From Streptomyces agglomeratus (GTDB lineage: Bacteria; Actinomycetota; Actinomycetes; Streptomycetales; Streptomycetaceae), in the NCBI RefSeq assembly GCF_001746415.1, contig NZ_MEHJ01000001.1, forward strand, positions 6,082,501-6,146,500: a DNA stretch of 64,000 bases, read 5' to 3'. The stretch's first letter is position 1, and every line of letters starts with the position of its first letter. Position numbers and translations under genes: made by a program. This document shows positions 16,392 to 24,386 of this stretch, piece after piece. The notes beneath the pieces were generated by a model. That model did no database searches, had not been told where the DNA came from, and saw only the letters and a list, made by a program, of their open reading frames with translations.

Positions 16392-16970
16392 ATGCCCAAG
16401 AAGGTCAACCGGGTCCTGCTCGGGCTCACGGGTCTGGTGCTGCTGGCCGTCGGCGGAGGAGTGCTCGCCACCGGGCTCGGGATGTCCGTTCCGTCGTGGT
16501 GGCCCTTCGACGGGCGCGACGATGTGCTGCTGAGCGACGCGGACCGCACGCGGTGGCGGGACGAGGGCTGGTGGTGGCCGGTCGTCATCGCGGTCCTCGC
16601 CGTACTCGTCCTGCTCGCGCTGTGGTGGCTGCTCGCCCAGCTGCGCCGGCACCGGCTCGCCGAAGTGCTGCTCGACAGCGGTGACGGTGAGGGAGCCGTG
16701 CTGCGGGGGCGGGCGCTGGAGCACGTGCTGGCCGAGGAGGCGCGGACGCTGGACGGGGTCGAGAAGGCGAACGTGACGCTGGCCGGGCGCCGGGACGCGC
16801 CCCGGGCGCGCGTCGCGCTCCTCCTCGCACCCCACGCCGAACCGGCCGAAACGCTGTCCGGGCTCACCCAGGGGGCGCTGACCCATGCGCGGGACTCGGC
16901 GGGCCTGGAGTCGCTTCCGACGGAGGTCCGCCTGCGCGAGGTCAAGCACGGAGCCCGGCGGGTGAGCTGA
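16392..16970 (+). CDS. amaP: Alkaline shock response membrane anchor protein AmaP
   Basis: A 192-aa protein beginning MPKKVNRVLLGLTGLVLLAV, with one hydrophobic segment at about 8-30 and a second at VVIAVLAVLVLLALWWLLAQ, then a cytoplasmic domain (EDGVEKANVTLAGRRDAPRARV-type strands). AmaP tethers Asp23 to the membrane in Staphylococcus. It is the last gene of the Asp23 operon, 6 bp after the DUF6286-like gene. No obvious hairpin follows before the convergent SDR gene. Confidence 0.85.
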   Translation: MPKKVNRVLLGLTGLVLLAVGGGVLATGLGMSVPSWWPFDGRDDVLLSDADRTRWRDEGWWWPVVIAVLAVLVLLALWWLLAQLRRHRLAEVLLDSGDGEGAVLRGRALEHVLAEEARTLDGVEKANVTLAGRRDAPRARVALLLAPHAEPAETLSGLTQGALTHARDSAGLESLPTEVRLREVKHGARRVS

Positions 16971-17051
16971 CCGACCCTGTGCTTCGGGGCCGGGGCCGGA
17001 TGCCCGAAGGGCGTCCGGCCCCGCCCCCCGTTGTGGGCTGGGGGCCTGGGC

Positions 17052-17807
17052 CTAGAAGCCGTGACGGGCGCCGCCGTCGACCGGGAGCATGATGCCGGTC
17101 AGGTAGGACGCCGCCGGGGACAGCAGGAACGCCGCCGCCTTGCCGAACTCCTCCGGCGTGCCGTAGCGCCGCAGCGGAATGCGGGACTCGTTCGCCGCGC
17201 GCGCGGCCTCCGCGTCGCCGGACAGCGCGTCGAGCTGCCGCACCCGGTCCGTGTCGATCCGCGCCGGCAGGAGGCCCACCACCCGGATGCCGCGGGGGCC
17301 CAGGTCGTCGGAGAGCGACTTCGCGAAGCCGGCCAGGCCGGGCCGCAGGCCGTTGGAGATGGTGAGGCCGTGGATCGGTTCGTGGACCGAGCCGGAGAGG
17401 ACGAAGCCGATCACGCCGCCCTCGGACAGCTCGGCCGCCGCCACGCGGGCGAGCCGTACCGCCCCGAGGAAGACGGTTTCGAAGGCCGCCTGCCACTGCT
17501 CGTCCGTGTTCTCGGCAGCGACGCCCGGCGGCGGGCCGCCGACGCTGATCAGGATGCCGTCGAAGCGCCCGAAGTGCGCGCGGGCGGCAGCGATCAGGCG
17601 CTCCGCGGCCGCCGGGTCGGCGTTGTCGGCGGCGACACCGACCGCGTTCGGCCCGAGTTCGGCGGCGGCGTCGGCCACCGCCTTCTCGTCCCGGCCGCTC
17701 ACCACGACCTTCGCGCCGTCCGCCGTCAACTGCCGCGCCGAGGCGAAACCGAGCCCGCGGCCGGCTCCGGTGACGACGTACACCCGGTCCTTCAGTTCAA
17801 GATCCAT
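17052..17807 (-). CDS. SDR family oxidoreductase
   Basis: A 251-aa short-chain dehydrogenase. The cofactor motif TGAGRGLG lies near the N-terminus (VYVVTGAGRGLGFASARQL), an NNAG-type motif is replaced by ISVGGPP, and the usual YxxxK is not clear (HGLTISNGLRPGLAGFAKSL has no tyrosine). So it may not follow classic SDR catalysis. The end SYLTGIMLPVDGGARHGF is typical of the family. ATG 17807 lies 4 bp after the stop of the GH15 gene, so the two are an operon. NAD(P) use is expected; the substrate is unknown. Confidence 0.85.
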   Translation of the reverse strand: MDLELKDRVYVVTGAGRGLGFASARQLTADGAKVVVSGRDEKAVADAAAELGPNAVGVAADNADPAAAERLIAAARAHFGRFDGILISVGGPPPGVAAENTDEQWQAAFETVFLGAVRLARVAAAELSEGGVIGFVLSGSVHEPIHGLTISNGLRPGLAGFAKSLSDDLGPRGIRVVGLLPARIDTDRVRQLDALSGDAEAARAANESRIPLRRYGTPEEFGKAAAFLLSPAASYLTGIMLPVDGGARHGF

Positions 17808-17811
17808 GGGG

Positions 17812-19602
17812 TCATCCTGCCGTCTCACCCCCGTCGAGGGCGAGAGCGGACCCCACAAGACCGATATGACTGAATGCCTGGGGGAAGTTCCCGAGCTGCC
17901 GGCCGGAGGCCGGATCGTACTCCTCGGCGAGCAGCCCCACGTCGTTGCGCAGCGTCAGCAGGCGCTCGAAGAGCTCCCGGGCCTCCTTCACTCGCCCCGT
18001 CATCCGCAGCGCGTCGACGAGCCAGAACGAGCAGGCGAGGAAAGTTCCTTCGTCGCCGGGCAGCCCGTCGACGGTGAGGCCGTCGGTGCTGTAGCGGCGG
18101 ATGAAACCGCCGTGACTGAGCTCGGACTGCACCGCCTCGACCGTTCCGACGACCCGGGGGTCGTCCGGCGGCAGGAAGCCGACCCGGGGGATGAGCAGCG
18201 TGGCGGCGTCGAGCTCCCTGGAGCCGTAGTACTGCGTGAAGGTGTTGCGCTCGGGGTCGTATCCCCGCTCGCACACCTCCCGGTGCACCTCGTCGCGCAT
18301 CGCCCGCCACCGGTCCGCGTCGCCGTGCAGCGCCGGGTCCTCCTCCAGGGCGCGTACGGCGCGGTCGGCCGCCACCCACGCCATCACCTTCGAATGCACG
18401 AAGTGCCGGCGCGGCCCCCTGACCTCCCACAGGCCCTCGTCCGGCTCGCGCCAGTTGGACTCCAGGAAGCCGAGCAGGCTGAGCTGGAGGTTCCACGCGT
18501 GCGGCTTGGGGCGCAGGCCCCAGGCACGGGCCAGGTGGAGGGAGTCGATGACCTCGCCGTACACGTCGAGCTGGAGCTGTTTGACGGCCGCGTTGCCGGT
18601 ACGGACCGGCTTGGACCCCTCGTACCCGCTCAGCCACGGCAGTTCCGTCTCGGGCAGCCGGCGCTCACCGGAGAGGCCGTACATGATCTGGAGGTCGGCC
18701 GGATCGCCGGCGACCGCGCGCAGCAGCCAGTCCCGCCAGGCCGCCGCCTCGGCGATGTAGCCGGCGGCGACGAGCGCACCGAGGGTCAGGGTGGAGTCGC
18801 GCAGCCAGCAGTAGCGGTAGTCCCAGTTGCGTACGCCGCCGATCTCCTCCGGGAGCGAGGTGGTGGGTGCGGCGACGATGCCGCCCGTCGGGGCGTAGGT
18901 GAGGGCTTTGAGCGTGATGAGGGAGCGCAGCACGGCCTCGCGGTAGGGGCCCTCGTAACAGCAGAGGGCGGCCCAGTCCTCCCAGTCCTGGAGGCTGTGC
19001 TCCAGGCCCTCGTACGGATCGGTGAAGGGCGGCTCCGGTTCGTGCGAAGGGTGCCAGGTCAGGATGAATGCCACCTTCTCGCCCTCGGCGACGGTGAACG
19101 ACGAGTAGGTCGTGTACTGCTGGCCCCAGCTCTTCACCCGGTCCGCGGGCTCGGCGCGCAGCCACACGGCGTCGGGGCCCGCGACGGCGACCCGGTGCCC
19201 GCCCGTGCGGCGCATCCACGGCACGATGTTGCCGTAGTCGAAGCGCAGCCGGAGTGTGGAGCGCATCGTCACCTCGCCGGAGAGACCCTCCACGATCCGT
19301 ACGATATCGGGCGCCTTGTCGCGCTGCGGCATGAAGTCCGTGACCCTGACCGAGCCGGAACGGGTCTCCCACACCGTGTCCAGGATGAGGGAGTCGCCGC
19401 GGTACGAGCGGCTCGCGCAGGCGCCCGCGCCGGCCGGGGCCATGCGCCAGTGGCCGTTCTCCTCGTCGCCGAGCAGCGCGGCGAAGCAGGCGGCCGAGTC
19501 GAAGCGGGGCAGGCAGAGCCAGTCGATGGAACCGTCCTTGCCGACCAGTGCCGCGGTCTGGAGGTCCCCGATGAGCGCGTAGTCCTCGATGCGTTGGGTC
19601 AC
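17812..19602 (-). CDS. Glycoside hydrolase family 15 protein (trehalase or glucoamylase-like)
   Basis: About 596 aa from GTG 19602 (TQRIEDYALIGDLQTAALVG, the usual GH15 start); two more GTGs are in frame at 19608 and 19620. Diagnostic motifs: SIDWLCLPRFDSAACFAALLG, the substrate-site motif GVRNWDYRYCWLRDS, HSKVMAWVAADRA and EGTFLACSFWLVDAL with a catalytic-type Glu. No signal peptide, so cytoplasmic. Actinobacterial relatives (mycobacterial trehalase) hydrolyse trehalose; others act on maltooligosaccharides. It is the first gene of a two-gene operon with the SDR. Confidence 0.92.
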   Translation of the reverse strand: MTQRIEDYALIGDLQTAALVGKDGSIDWLCLPRFDSAACFAALLGDEENGHWRMAPAGAGACASRSYRGDSLILDTVWETRSGSVRVTDFMPQRDKAPDIVRIVEGLSGEVTMRSTLRLRFDYGNIVPWMRRTGGHRVAVAGPDAVWLRAEPADRVKSWGQQYTTYSSFTVAEGEKVAFILTWHPSHEPEPPFTDPYEGLEHSLQDWEDWAALCCYEGPYREAVLRSLITLKALTYAPTGGIVAAPTTSLPEEIGGVRNWDYRYCWLRDSTLTLGALVAAGYIAEAAAWRDWLLRAVAGDPADLQIMYGLSGERRLPETELPWLSGYEGSKPVRTGNAAVKQLQLDVYGEVIDSLHLARAWGLRPKPHAWNLQLSLLGFLESNWREPDEGLWEVRGPRRHFVHSKVMAWVAADRAVRALEEDPALHGDADRWRAMRDEVHREVCERGYDPERNTFTQYYGSRELDAATLLIPRVGFLPPDDPRVVGTVEAVQSELSHGGFIRRYSTDGLTVDGLPGDEGTFLACSFWLVDALRMTGRVKEARELFERLLTLRNDVGLLAEEYDPASGRQLGNFPQAFSHIGLVGSALALDGGETAG

Positions 19603-19691
19603 GCACACTCGTGTTCCCACGCGGGCAGGGCGTTAAGCGATGCCGGACCGTGCCGCCCGGCGGGCCCCGGGCCGGTGCCGGGCGGGCCGGT

Positions 19692-20495
19692 TCACGCGTC
19701 CGCGGTGGCGGGCTCGGCCGGTGCGCCGTCGCCCGCGCCGGACTCGGCCGCCGCGGCGCGGTCGCGCTTTTCGCGGCGTACGAGAACGAACCAGCCGAAC
19801 GGCACCGCGGCCGCGAACAGCCACCACTGCACGGCGTACGCCATGTGCGGACCGATCGAGTCGGCTTCCGGCTCGGGCACGAGCTGCGGCTTCGGGCCGG
19901 CCGGGACGGGCTCGCTCTGCTCGATGTAACCGCCGAGGACGGGCCGCGAGAGCGCCTTCGCCTGCTGCTCACTGTTGATCAGCATGACCTGCCGGGGCGG
20001 CAGACCGCTCAGGTCCTTGATTCCGCTGCCCGCCGTGGTCTCGTCGGCCTTGAGGCGCCCGGTGACGGTCACTTCGCCCTTGGGGGCGGCCGGGACCTCG
20101 GGGAACGCCTGCTGGTCGGCGGCGAAGGGGACCCACCCCCGGTTGACGAGGACGGCACGGCCGTCGTCCATGACCAGCGGGGTGAGGACGTGGAAGCCGA
20201 CCTGGTCGTCGGCGTCGGTCCTGCGGCGTACGACGACTTCGTGCGCGGTGTCGTACGTGCCGGTGGCGGTCACGCGGCGCCAGTAGTCGGCGCGCGGGAC
20301 GGTGTGACCGGGGGAGGTGATGCCGTCGACGGGCACGGGCCGGGCCCTGAGGTTTCCCGCGATCAGCTCGTTCTGCGCGACCCGGTGCTCGTGCCGGTGC
20401 AGCTGCCAGAAACCCAGCTCGACCATGGTGGGAATGAGGACGAGCGTCAGGAGGGTGAGGATCACCCACTGCCGGGACAACAGGAAGCGGTACAC
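19692..20495 (-). CDS. SURF1-family cytochrome oxidase biogenesis protein
   Basis: A 267-aa membrane protein from GTG 20495 (AAGGAC upstream). An N-terminal TM segment (WVILTLLTLVLIPTMVELGF, then WQLHRHEHR), a large extracytoplasmic domain with the SURF1 motifs TGTYD and VLVNRGWVPF, and a C-terminal TM segment (HMAYAVQWWLFAAAVPFGWF) followed by a basic/acidic tail. SURF1 helps heme a insertion into cytochrome c oxidase. It is flanked by the trehalase and a zinc-binding gene and appears to be transcribed alone. Confidence 0.92.
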   Translation of the reverse strand: MYRFLLSRQWVILTLLTLVLIPTMVELGFWQLHRHEHRVAQNELIAGNLRARPVPVDGITSPGHTVPRADYWRRVTATGTYDTAHEVVVRRRTDADDQVGFHVLTPLVMDDGRAVLVNRGWVPFAADQQAFPEVPAAPKGEVTVTGRLKADETTAGSGIKDLSGLPPRQVMLINSEQQAKALSRPVLGGYIEQSEPVPAGPKPQLVPEPEADSIGPHMAYAVQWWLFAAAVPFGWFVLVRREKRDRAAAAESGAGDGAPAEPATADA

Positions 20496-20569
20496 GTCCT
20501 TGACGGTACCTGGCGCGCGGTGGTCCCCGGCGGGTGGGTCACCCGCCGGGGCGAGCCGGAAGGTGTGCG

Positions 20570-20803
20570 TCAGACCTTGTCGACGATGCCCACCTTCCCT
20601 TCCGCGCGTGCGCAGTGGGCGCCGCAGAACCAGCGGCCCTGGACCTCCACGCCCTGGCCGAGGATCTGGACCCTGCAGTGTTCGCAGATGGGTGCCATCC
20701 GGTGGATGGCGCAGGCGAAGCAGTCGAAGACGTGCACCGCGCCCTGCGCGTGCACTTCGAACGCCATGCCGTAGTCATTTCCGCATACCTCACAACGTGC
20801 CAT
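20570..20803 (-). CDS. Small zinc-binding (four CxxC-like) protein
   Basis: A 77-aa protein with cysteine pairs CEVCGNDYGM, CFACAIHRMAPICEHC and a further WFCGAHC, suggesting two zinc ribbons. ATG 20803 was chosen because it puts CEVC at residue 4; the frame is open to 20866 without a convincing start. No catalytic motif. It is probably a nucleic-acid- or protein-binding adaptor, function unknown. The start lies 64 bp from the end of the DEDDh exonuclease gene, the same strand. Confidence 0.8.
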   Translation of the reverse strand: MARCEVCGNDYGMAFEVHAQGAVHVFDCFACAIHRMAPICEHCRVQILGQGVEVQGRWFCGAHCARAEGKVGIVDKV

Positions 20804-20866
20804 GCGCCACAGGGTGGGACCGCGGGCGGCGGCAGGGCGAGTGGGCGGCGGGCGAGTCGCCGTCAA

Positions 20867-21844
20867 TCACCCGTCTGCCGGAGACACGTCCCGCAGCAGC
20901 TGGGTGAAGGCGGCCTCGTCGACGACGGGGGTGCCGAAGGACGTGGCCTTGACGGTCTTGGACGTGGCCGAGCCTGGGTCGTTGGTGACGAGCAGGCTCG
21001 TGAGCCGGGACACACTCGTCGCGACGTGCAGGCCCGCCTCCACCGCGCGGTCCTCCAGCAGCTCGCGGTCCACGGAGGTGTCGCCGGAGAACGCCACCCG
21101 CATGCCCTGCTTGAGTAGTTTGCCCGGTTCGTACCGCCCGGGGTTCGGGTACGGGCACGCCGGCCGCTTGCGCGACGGGCGCCAGCTGCCCATGCCTCCG
21201 CCCCGGTACGACGCCTGGTGGCCCACCCTCGGCGTCGCGGGCGAGTCCGACCACTCGGTGAGCGGCAGGCACTCCAGCAGCGGCAGCCGCACGCCGCCGT
21301 GCGCCGCCGCGTGCAGGCTCGGGCGGAACGCCTCGGCCAGTACGCGCGCGTCGTCGAGGGCGTGGTGCGCCCGTTGCTGTACGACACCGAAGTGTGCGGC
21401 CAGCGACTCGAGCTTGTGGTTGGGCAGCGGCAGGCCCAGCTCCTTGGAGAGCGCGATGGTGCACAGCCGCTGCTGGACGGGCGCGGTGCGCGCGGCGCGT
21501 GCGTACTCGCGGGCGATCATCGACCAGTCGAACATCGCGTTGTGCGCCACGAGCACCCGGCCGTCGAGCCGCTCGGACAGTTCGGCCGCGATGTCCGGGA
21601 ACAGGGGGGCGCCCACGAGGACATCACTCGTCAGGCCGTGGATCCACACGGGACCGGGGTCCCGCTCCGGGTTGACGAGCGTGTACCAGTGGTCCTCGAC
21701 GTCCCCCCGGTAGTCCAGCCGGTAGACGGCAGCGGAGACTATCCGGTCGTCGCGCGCGAGCCCGGTGGTCTCCACGTCGACGACCGCGTACCCCTTCGGG
21801 TAGGCGGTCGGCCACGGCGCTGCTGTCGATTGGTCTTCGAGCAT
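20867..21844 (-). CDS. DEDDh 3'-5' exonuclease with C-terminal BRCT domain
   Basis: About 325 aa from ATG 21844; GTG 21850 overlaps the TetR stop and is an alternative. The exonuclease domain carries VVDVETTGL (Asp-Glu), WIHGLTSDV, VAHNAMFDW and HHALDDARVLAEAF, the DEDDh order. The C-terminus (MRVAFSGDTSVDRELLEDR, VTNDPGSATSKTVKA, FGTPVVDEAAFTQLL) is a BRCT domain. Databases call such proteins DNA polymerase III epsilon-like, but it is better read as a stand-alone repair or RNA/DNA exonuclease. It is co-transcribed downstream of the TetR gene. Confidence 0.9.
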   Translation of the reverse strand: MLEDQSTAAPWPTAYPKGYAVVDVETTGLARDDRIVSAAVYRLDYRGDVEDHWYTLVNPERDPGPVWIHGLTSDVLVGAPLFPDIAAELSERLDGRVLVAHNAMFDWSMIAREYARAARTAPVQQRLCTIALSKELGLPLPNHKLESLAAHFGVVQQRAHHALDDARVLAEAFRPSLHAAAHGGVRLPLLECLPLTEWSDSPATPRVGHQASYRGGGMGSWRPSRKRPACPYPNPGRYEPGKLLKQGMRVAFSGDTSVDRELLEDRAVEAGLHVATSVSRLTSLLVTNDPGSATSKTVKATSFGTPVVDEAAFTQLLRDVSPADG

Positions 21845-21846
21845 GG

Positions 21847-22578
21847 TCACTGAGGATACGGGCCGTCACTGACAGCCCCGTCCGCCCGGGTGAGCAGACC
21901 GTCCACCAGAGCCTTCACGGAGTTGACGAAGAGGCGTTCGGGATCGGCGGGCCGGGCCAGGGCCCGCGCCAGCGCCGGGTCGTGTTCCGCGGTCAGCTCG
22001 TCCCACAGCTCCTCCTCGCCGGGGCGCTGCACCGGGGCGCGTTCGCGGTTGCGCTCGACGAGGACGTGCCCGACGGCCTGGAACTGGACCGCCCGTACGG
22101 CCTCGGCGGCCCGCGCGCCGCGCAGACCCGCCGCGTGCACCTCGTGCACGAGGGCCCGCTGGGCGGGCAGGAACATCCGCTCGGTGAGGCCGCGTTCGTG
22201 GACCATCGCGATCAGGTGGGGGCGGTCGAGCAGCTCGCGGCGCAGACCCCGGGCGACCGAGACGATGCGGGAGGCCGGGGTGCGGCCGGACGGGCGGATC
22301 GCGCCCATCTCCTCGACGGTCCGCTCGACGAGGGCGTCGAGGAGCGACTCGCGGTTGCCGACGTGCCAGTAGATCGAGGTGACCGCCGTACCGAGTTCGG
22401 CGGCGAGCCTGCGCATGGTGAGCGCTCCGGGCCCGTGCCGCTTGACGAGGGCCGCGGCCGCTTCCAGGACCTCGTCACGGGTCAGCGCGGAGCGCGGACC
22501 GCGTGGCCCCGTGCCGCCCGTGCCGCTCTCCCCGCCCGTGCCGCTCTCCCCGCCCGTGGCCTGTGTCCTGCGTGGCAT
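21847..22578 (-). CDS. TetR/AcrR-family repressor
   Basis: A 243-aa regulator. A flexible start with a repeated GESGTG motif precedes the HTH domain (SALTRDEVLEAAAALVKRHG, MRRLAAELGTAVTSIYWHV). The C-terminal ligand domain is Ala/Arg/Leu-rich. It is divergent from the acetoacetate-decarboxylase-like operon and a palindrome lies in the shared gap, so it probably represses that operon until a small ligand binds. The ligand is unknown. Its stop overlaps the exonuclease gene. Confidence 0.92.
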   Translation of the reverse strand: MPRRTQATGGESGTGGESGTGGTGPRGPRSALTRDEVLEAAAALVKRHGPGALTMRRLAAELGTAVTSIYWHVGNRESLLDALVERTVEEMGAIRPSGRTPASRIVSVARGLRRELLDRPHLIAMVHERGLTERMFLPAQRALVHEVHAAGLRGARAAEAVRAVQFQAVGHVLVERNRERAPVQRPGEEELWDELTAEHDPALARALARPADPERLFVNSVKALVDGLLTRADGAVSDGPYPQ

Positions 22579-22630
22579 GGAGCCCCCAAATCCCGTACGT
22601 GCACGGCTCTTTCCCCTTCATCGGCGTCGG

Positions 22631-22645
22631 TGTAACAGTGTTACA
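22631..22645. promoter_or_regulatory. Probable TetR operator in the divergent promoter
   Basis: TGTAACAGTGTTACA is a perfect palindrome of 7-nt arms around one base, AT-rich in a GC-rich region and 35 bp before the start of the decarboxylase-like gene. It is the best operator candidate for the adjacent TetR repressor. Confidence 0.75.
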
Positions 22646-22680
22646 GGTTCCTGGGTCCTCCCGACGAAGGGCGGTACGAC

Positions 22681-23478
22681 ATGGCACGCGTACGGTACGG
22701 CGCGCGGACCGAGGCCGAGATCGCGGCGGCGCGCGCATCCGCTTCCGCGCTCCCGGACATCTGGTCCACGGGTGTGGTGGCCCTGTGGGAAAGCGACCCG
22801 GACGCGGTGGCGGCCGTACTGCCGCCGCCCCTCAAGCCCGCCGGGCGGCCGCTCGTACGGGCGAACATCAGCAAGGTCGACCTGCCGGGGTACCCGCTGG
22901 GCGCGGGTTCGGTGGCGGTCGCCGCGGTCCACGACGGCGTCGCCGGCTGGTACCCCCTCGTCATGCCGATGACCCATGAACGGGCCCTCGTCGGCGGCCG
23001 TGAGGTCTTCGGCGAGCCGAAGAAGCTGGGCGAGGTGACCGTCGACCGCGACGGCCTGGTCGTACGGGCGGCACTCGCCCGGCACGGCATCGCCTTCGTC
23101 GAGGTGCGGGGCGCCGTCGAGGGGCCGCTGCCGCTGCCCGGACCGGCCCGGAAGATCGACTTCTACTACAAGTTCCTGCCGGCCGTGGACGGCCGGGGCT
23201 TCGACGCCGACCCCGTCCTCGTGCACTGCGTCCGCAACGAGAAGGTGCGCAGGCTGGAGCGGATCGCCGGGGACGTGGTGCTGCGCGAGTCGATGTACGA
23301 CCCGGTCGCGGATCTGCCCGTACACCGTGTCGTGGAGATCACGATCGGTGAGAAGACCACCGACCAGAACGGGCGCGTGGTGGAACGCGTGAGCGCGCGG
23401 GCACTGCTCCCGTACATCCACCAGCGTTACGACGACCCGCGGCAGATCCTCGACGGCCCGCCGGAGGGGAGCGTCTGA
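22681..23478 (+). CDS. Acetoacetate decarboxylase-like protein
   Basis: A 265-aa protein of the ADC superfamily. The family motif GGREVFGEPKKLGEV (about 103-117) includes the lysines that form a Schiff base in true acetoacetate decarboxylase, and PLVMPMTHERALVGGRE sits in front of it. Relatives include decarboxylases and hydratase/aldolase-like enzymes. It is the first gene of an operon with an SDR and two amidohydrolases, opposite the TetR gene. Decarboxylation of a beta-keto acid made by the pathway is a reasonable guess, the substrate unknown. Confidence 0.85.
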   Translation: MARVRYGARTEAEIAAARASASALPDIWSTGVVALWESDPDAVAAVLPPPLKPAGRPLVRANISKVDLPGYPLGAGSVAVAAVHDGVAGWYPLVMPMTHERALVGGREVFGEPKKLGEVTVDRDGLVVRAALARHGIAFVEVRGAVEGPLPLPGPARKIDFYYKFLPAVDGRGFDADPVLVHCVRNEKVRRLERIAGDVVLRESMYDPVADLPVHRVVEITIGEKTTDQNGRVVERVSARALLPYIHQRYDDPRQILDGPPEGSV

Positions 23479-24362
23479 TGCGGCTTCGGGAGGGGCAGGT
23501 CGCCGTGGTCACGGGCGCGGCGAGCGGCATCGGTCTCGCGATGGTGCGCCGGTTCGCCGCCGGGGGACTCAAGGTCGTACTCGCCGATGTGGAGGAGACA
23601 GCGCTGGAGAAGGCCGCGTCCGAGCTGCGGGCCGGGGGCGCCGAGGTGCTCGCGCGCGTCGTCGACGTCAGCGAACGGGAGTCCGTCACCGGGCTCGCGG
23701 ACGCGGCGTACGACACCTTCGGCGCGGTGCACGTGCTGTGCAACAACGCGGGTGTCGGCTCCGGCGCCGAGGGCCGCATGTGGGAGCACGAGGTGAACGA
23801 CTGGAAGTGGGCGTTCGCGGTGAACGTGTGGGGCGTCTTCCACGGCATCCAGGCTTTCGTTCCCCGGATGATCGCGGGCGGGGCACCCGGGCACGTCGTC
23901 AACACGTCGTCGGGCGACGGCGGAATCGCACCGCTGCCGACCGCCTCCGTGTACGCCGTCACCAAGGCGGCCGTCGTGACGATGACCGAGTCGCTGTACG
24001 CCCACCTGAGGGCGGAGAACGTTCCCGTGAGCGCGTCGGTGCTGTTCCCCGGACCGCACATGCTCCGTACGGGCCTGTGGGAGTCGCACCGCAACCGGCC
24101 CGCCCGCTACGCCAAGGAACGGCCGCGCAGGACGCCGTACCGCAGCCTCGGCCAGTGGGAGGCGGCGATGAGGGAGGCGGGGCACGAGATCGAGTTCACC
24201 CCGGTCGAGGACGTCGCGCAGACCGTCGTGGACGGTATCACGGCCGACCGGTTCTGGATGCTGCCGGCGAGCGAGCACAGCGACCGGCAGATCCGCGCGC
24301 GGTCGCGGTCGATGCTCGACCGCTCCAATCCGTCGTACCTGGAGAAGTTCATTCTCGACTGA
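23478..24362 (+). CDS. SDR family oxidoreductase of the amidohydrolase operon
   Basis: A 294-aa short-chain dehydrogenase: TGAASGIG cofactor loop (VAVVTGAASGIGLAMVRRF), acid for NAD preference (VVLADVEE), NNAG motif (LCNNAGVGSG), catalytic Ser in VNTSSGDG and YxxxK as YAVTKAA. The C-terminal extension (WESHRNRPARYAKERPRR to SYLEKFILD) is longer than classic SDRs. It overlaps the preceding stop (TGATG), so translational coupling is likely. It probably oxidises or reduces an alcohol/ketone of the pathway substrate. Confidence 0.92.
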   Translation: MRLREGQVAVVTGAASGIGLAMVRRFAAGGLKVVLADVEETALEKAASELRAGGAEVLARVVDVSERESVTGLADAAYDTFGAVHVLCNNAGVGSGAEGRMWEHEVNDWKWAFAVNVWGVFHGIQAFVPRMIAGGAPGHVVNTSSGDGGIAPLPTASVYAVTKAAVVTMTESLYAHLRAENVPVSASVLFPGPHMLRTGLWESHRNRPARYAKERPRRTPYRSLGQWEAAMREAGHEIEFTPVEDVAQTVVDGITADRFWMLPASEHSDRQIRARSRSMLDRSNPSYLEKFILD

Positions 24363-24386
24363 GGCCCCACCGAGGGAGGACACGCG

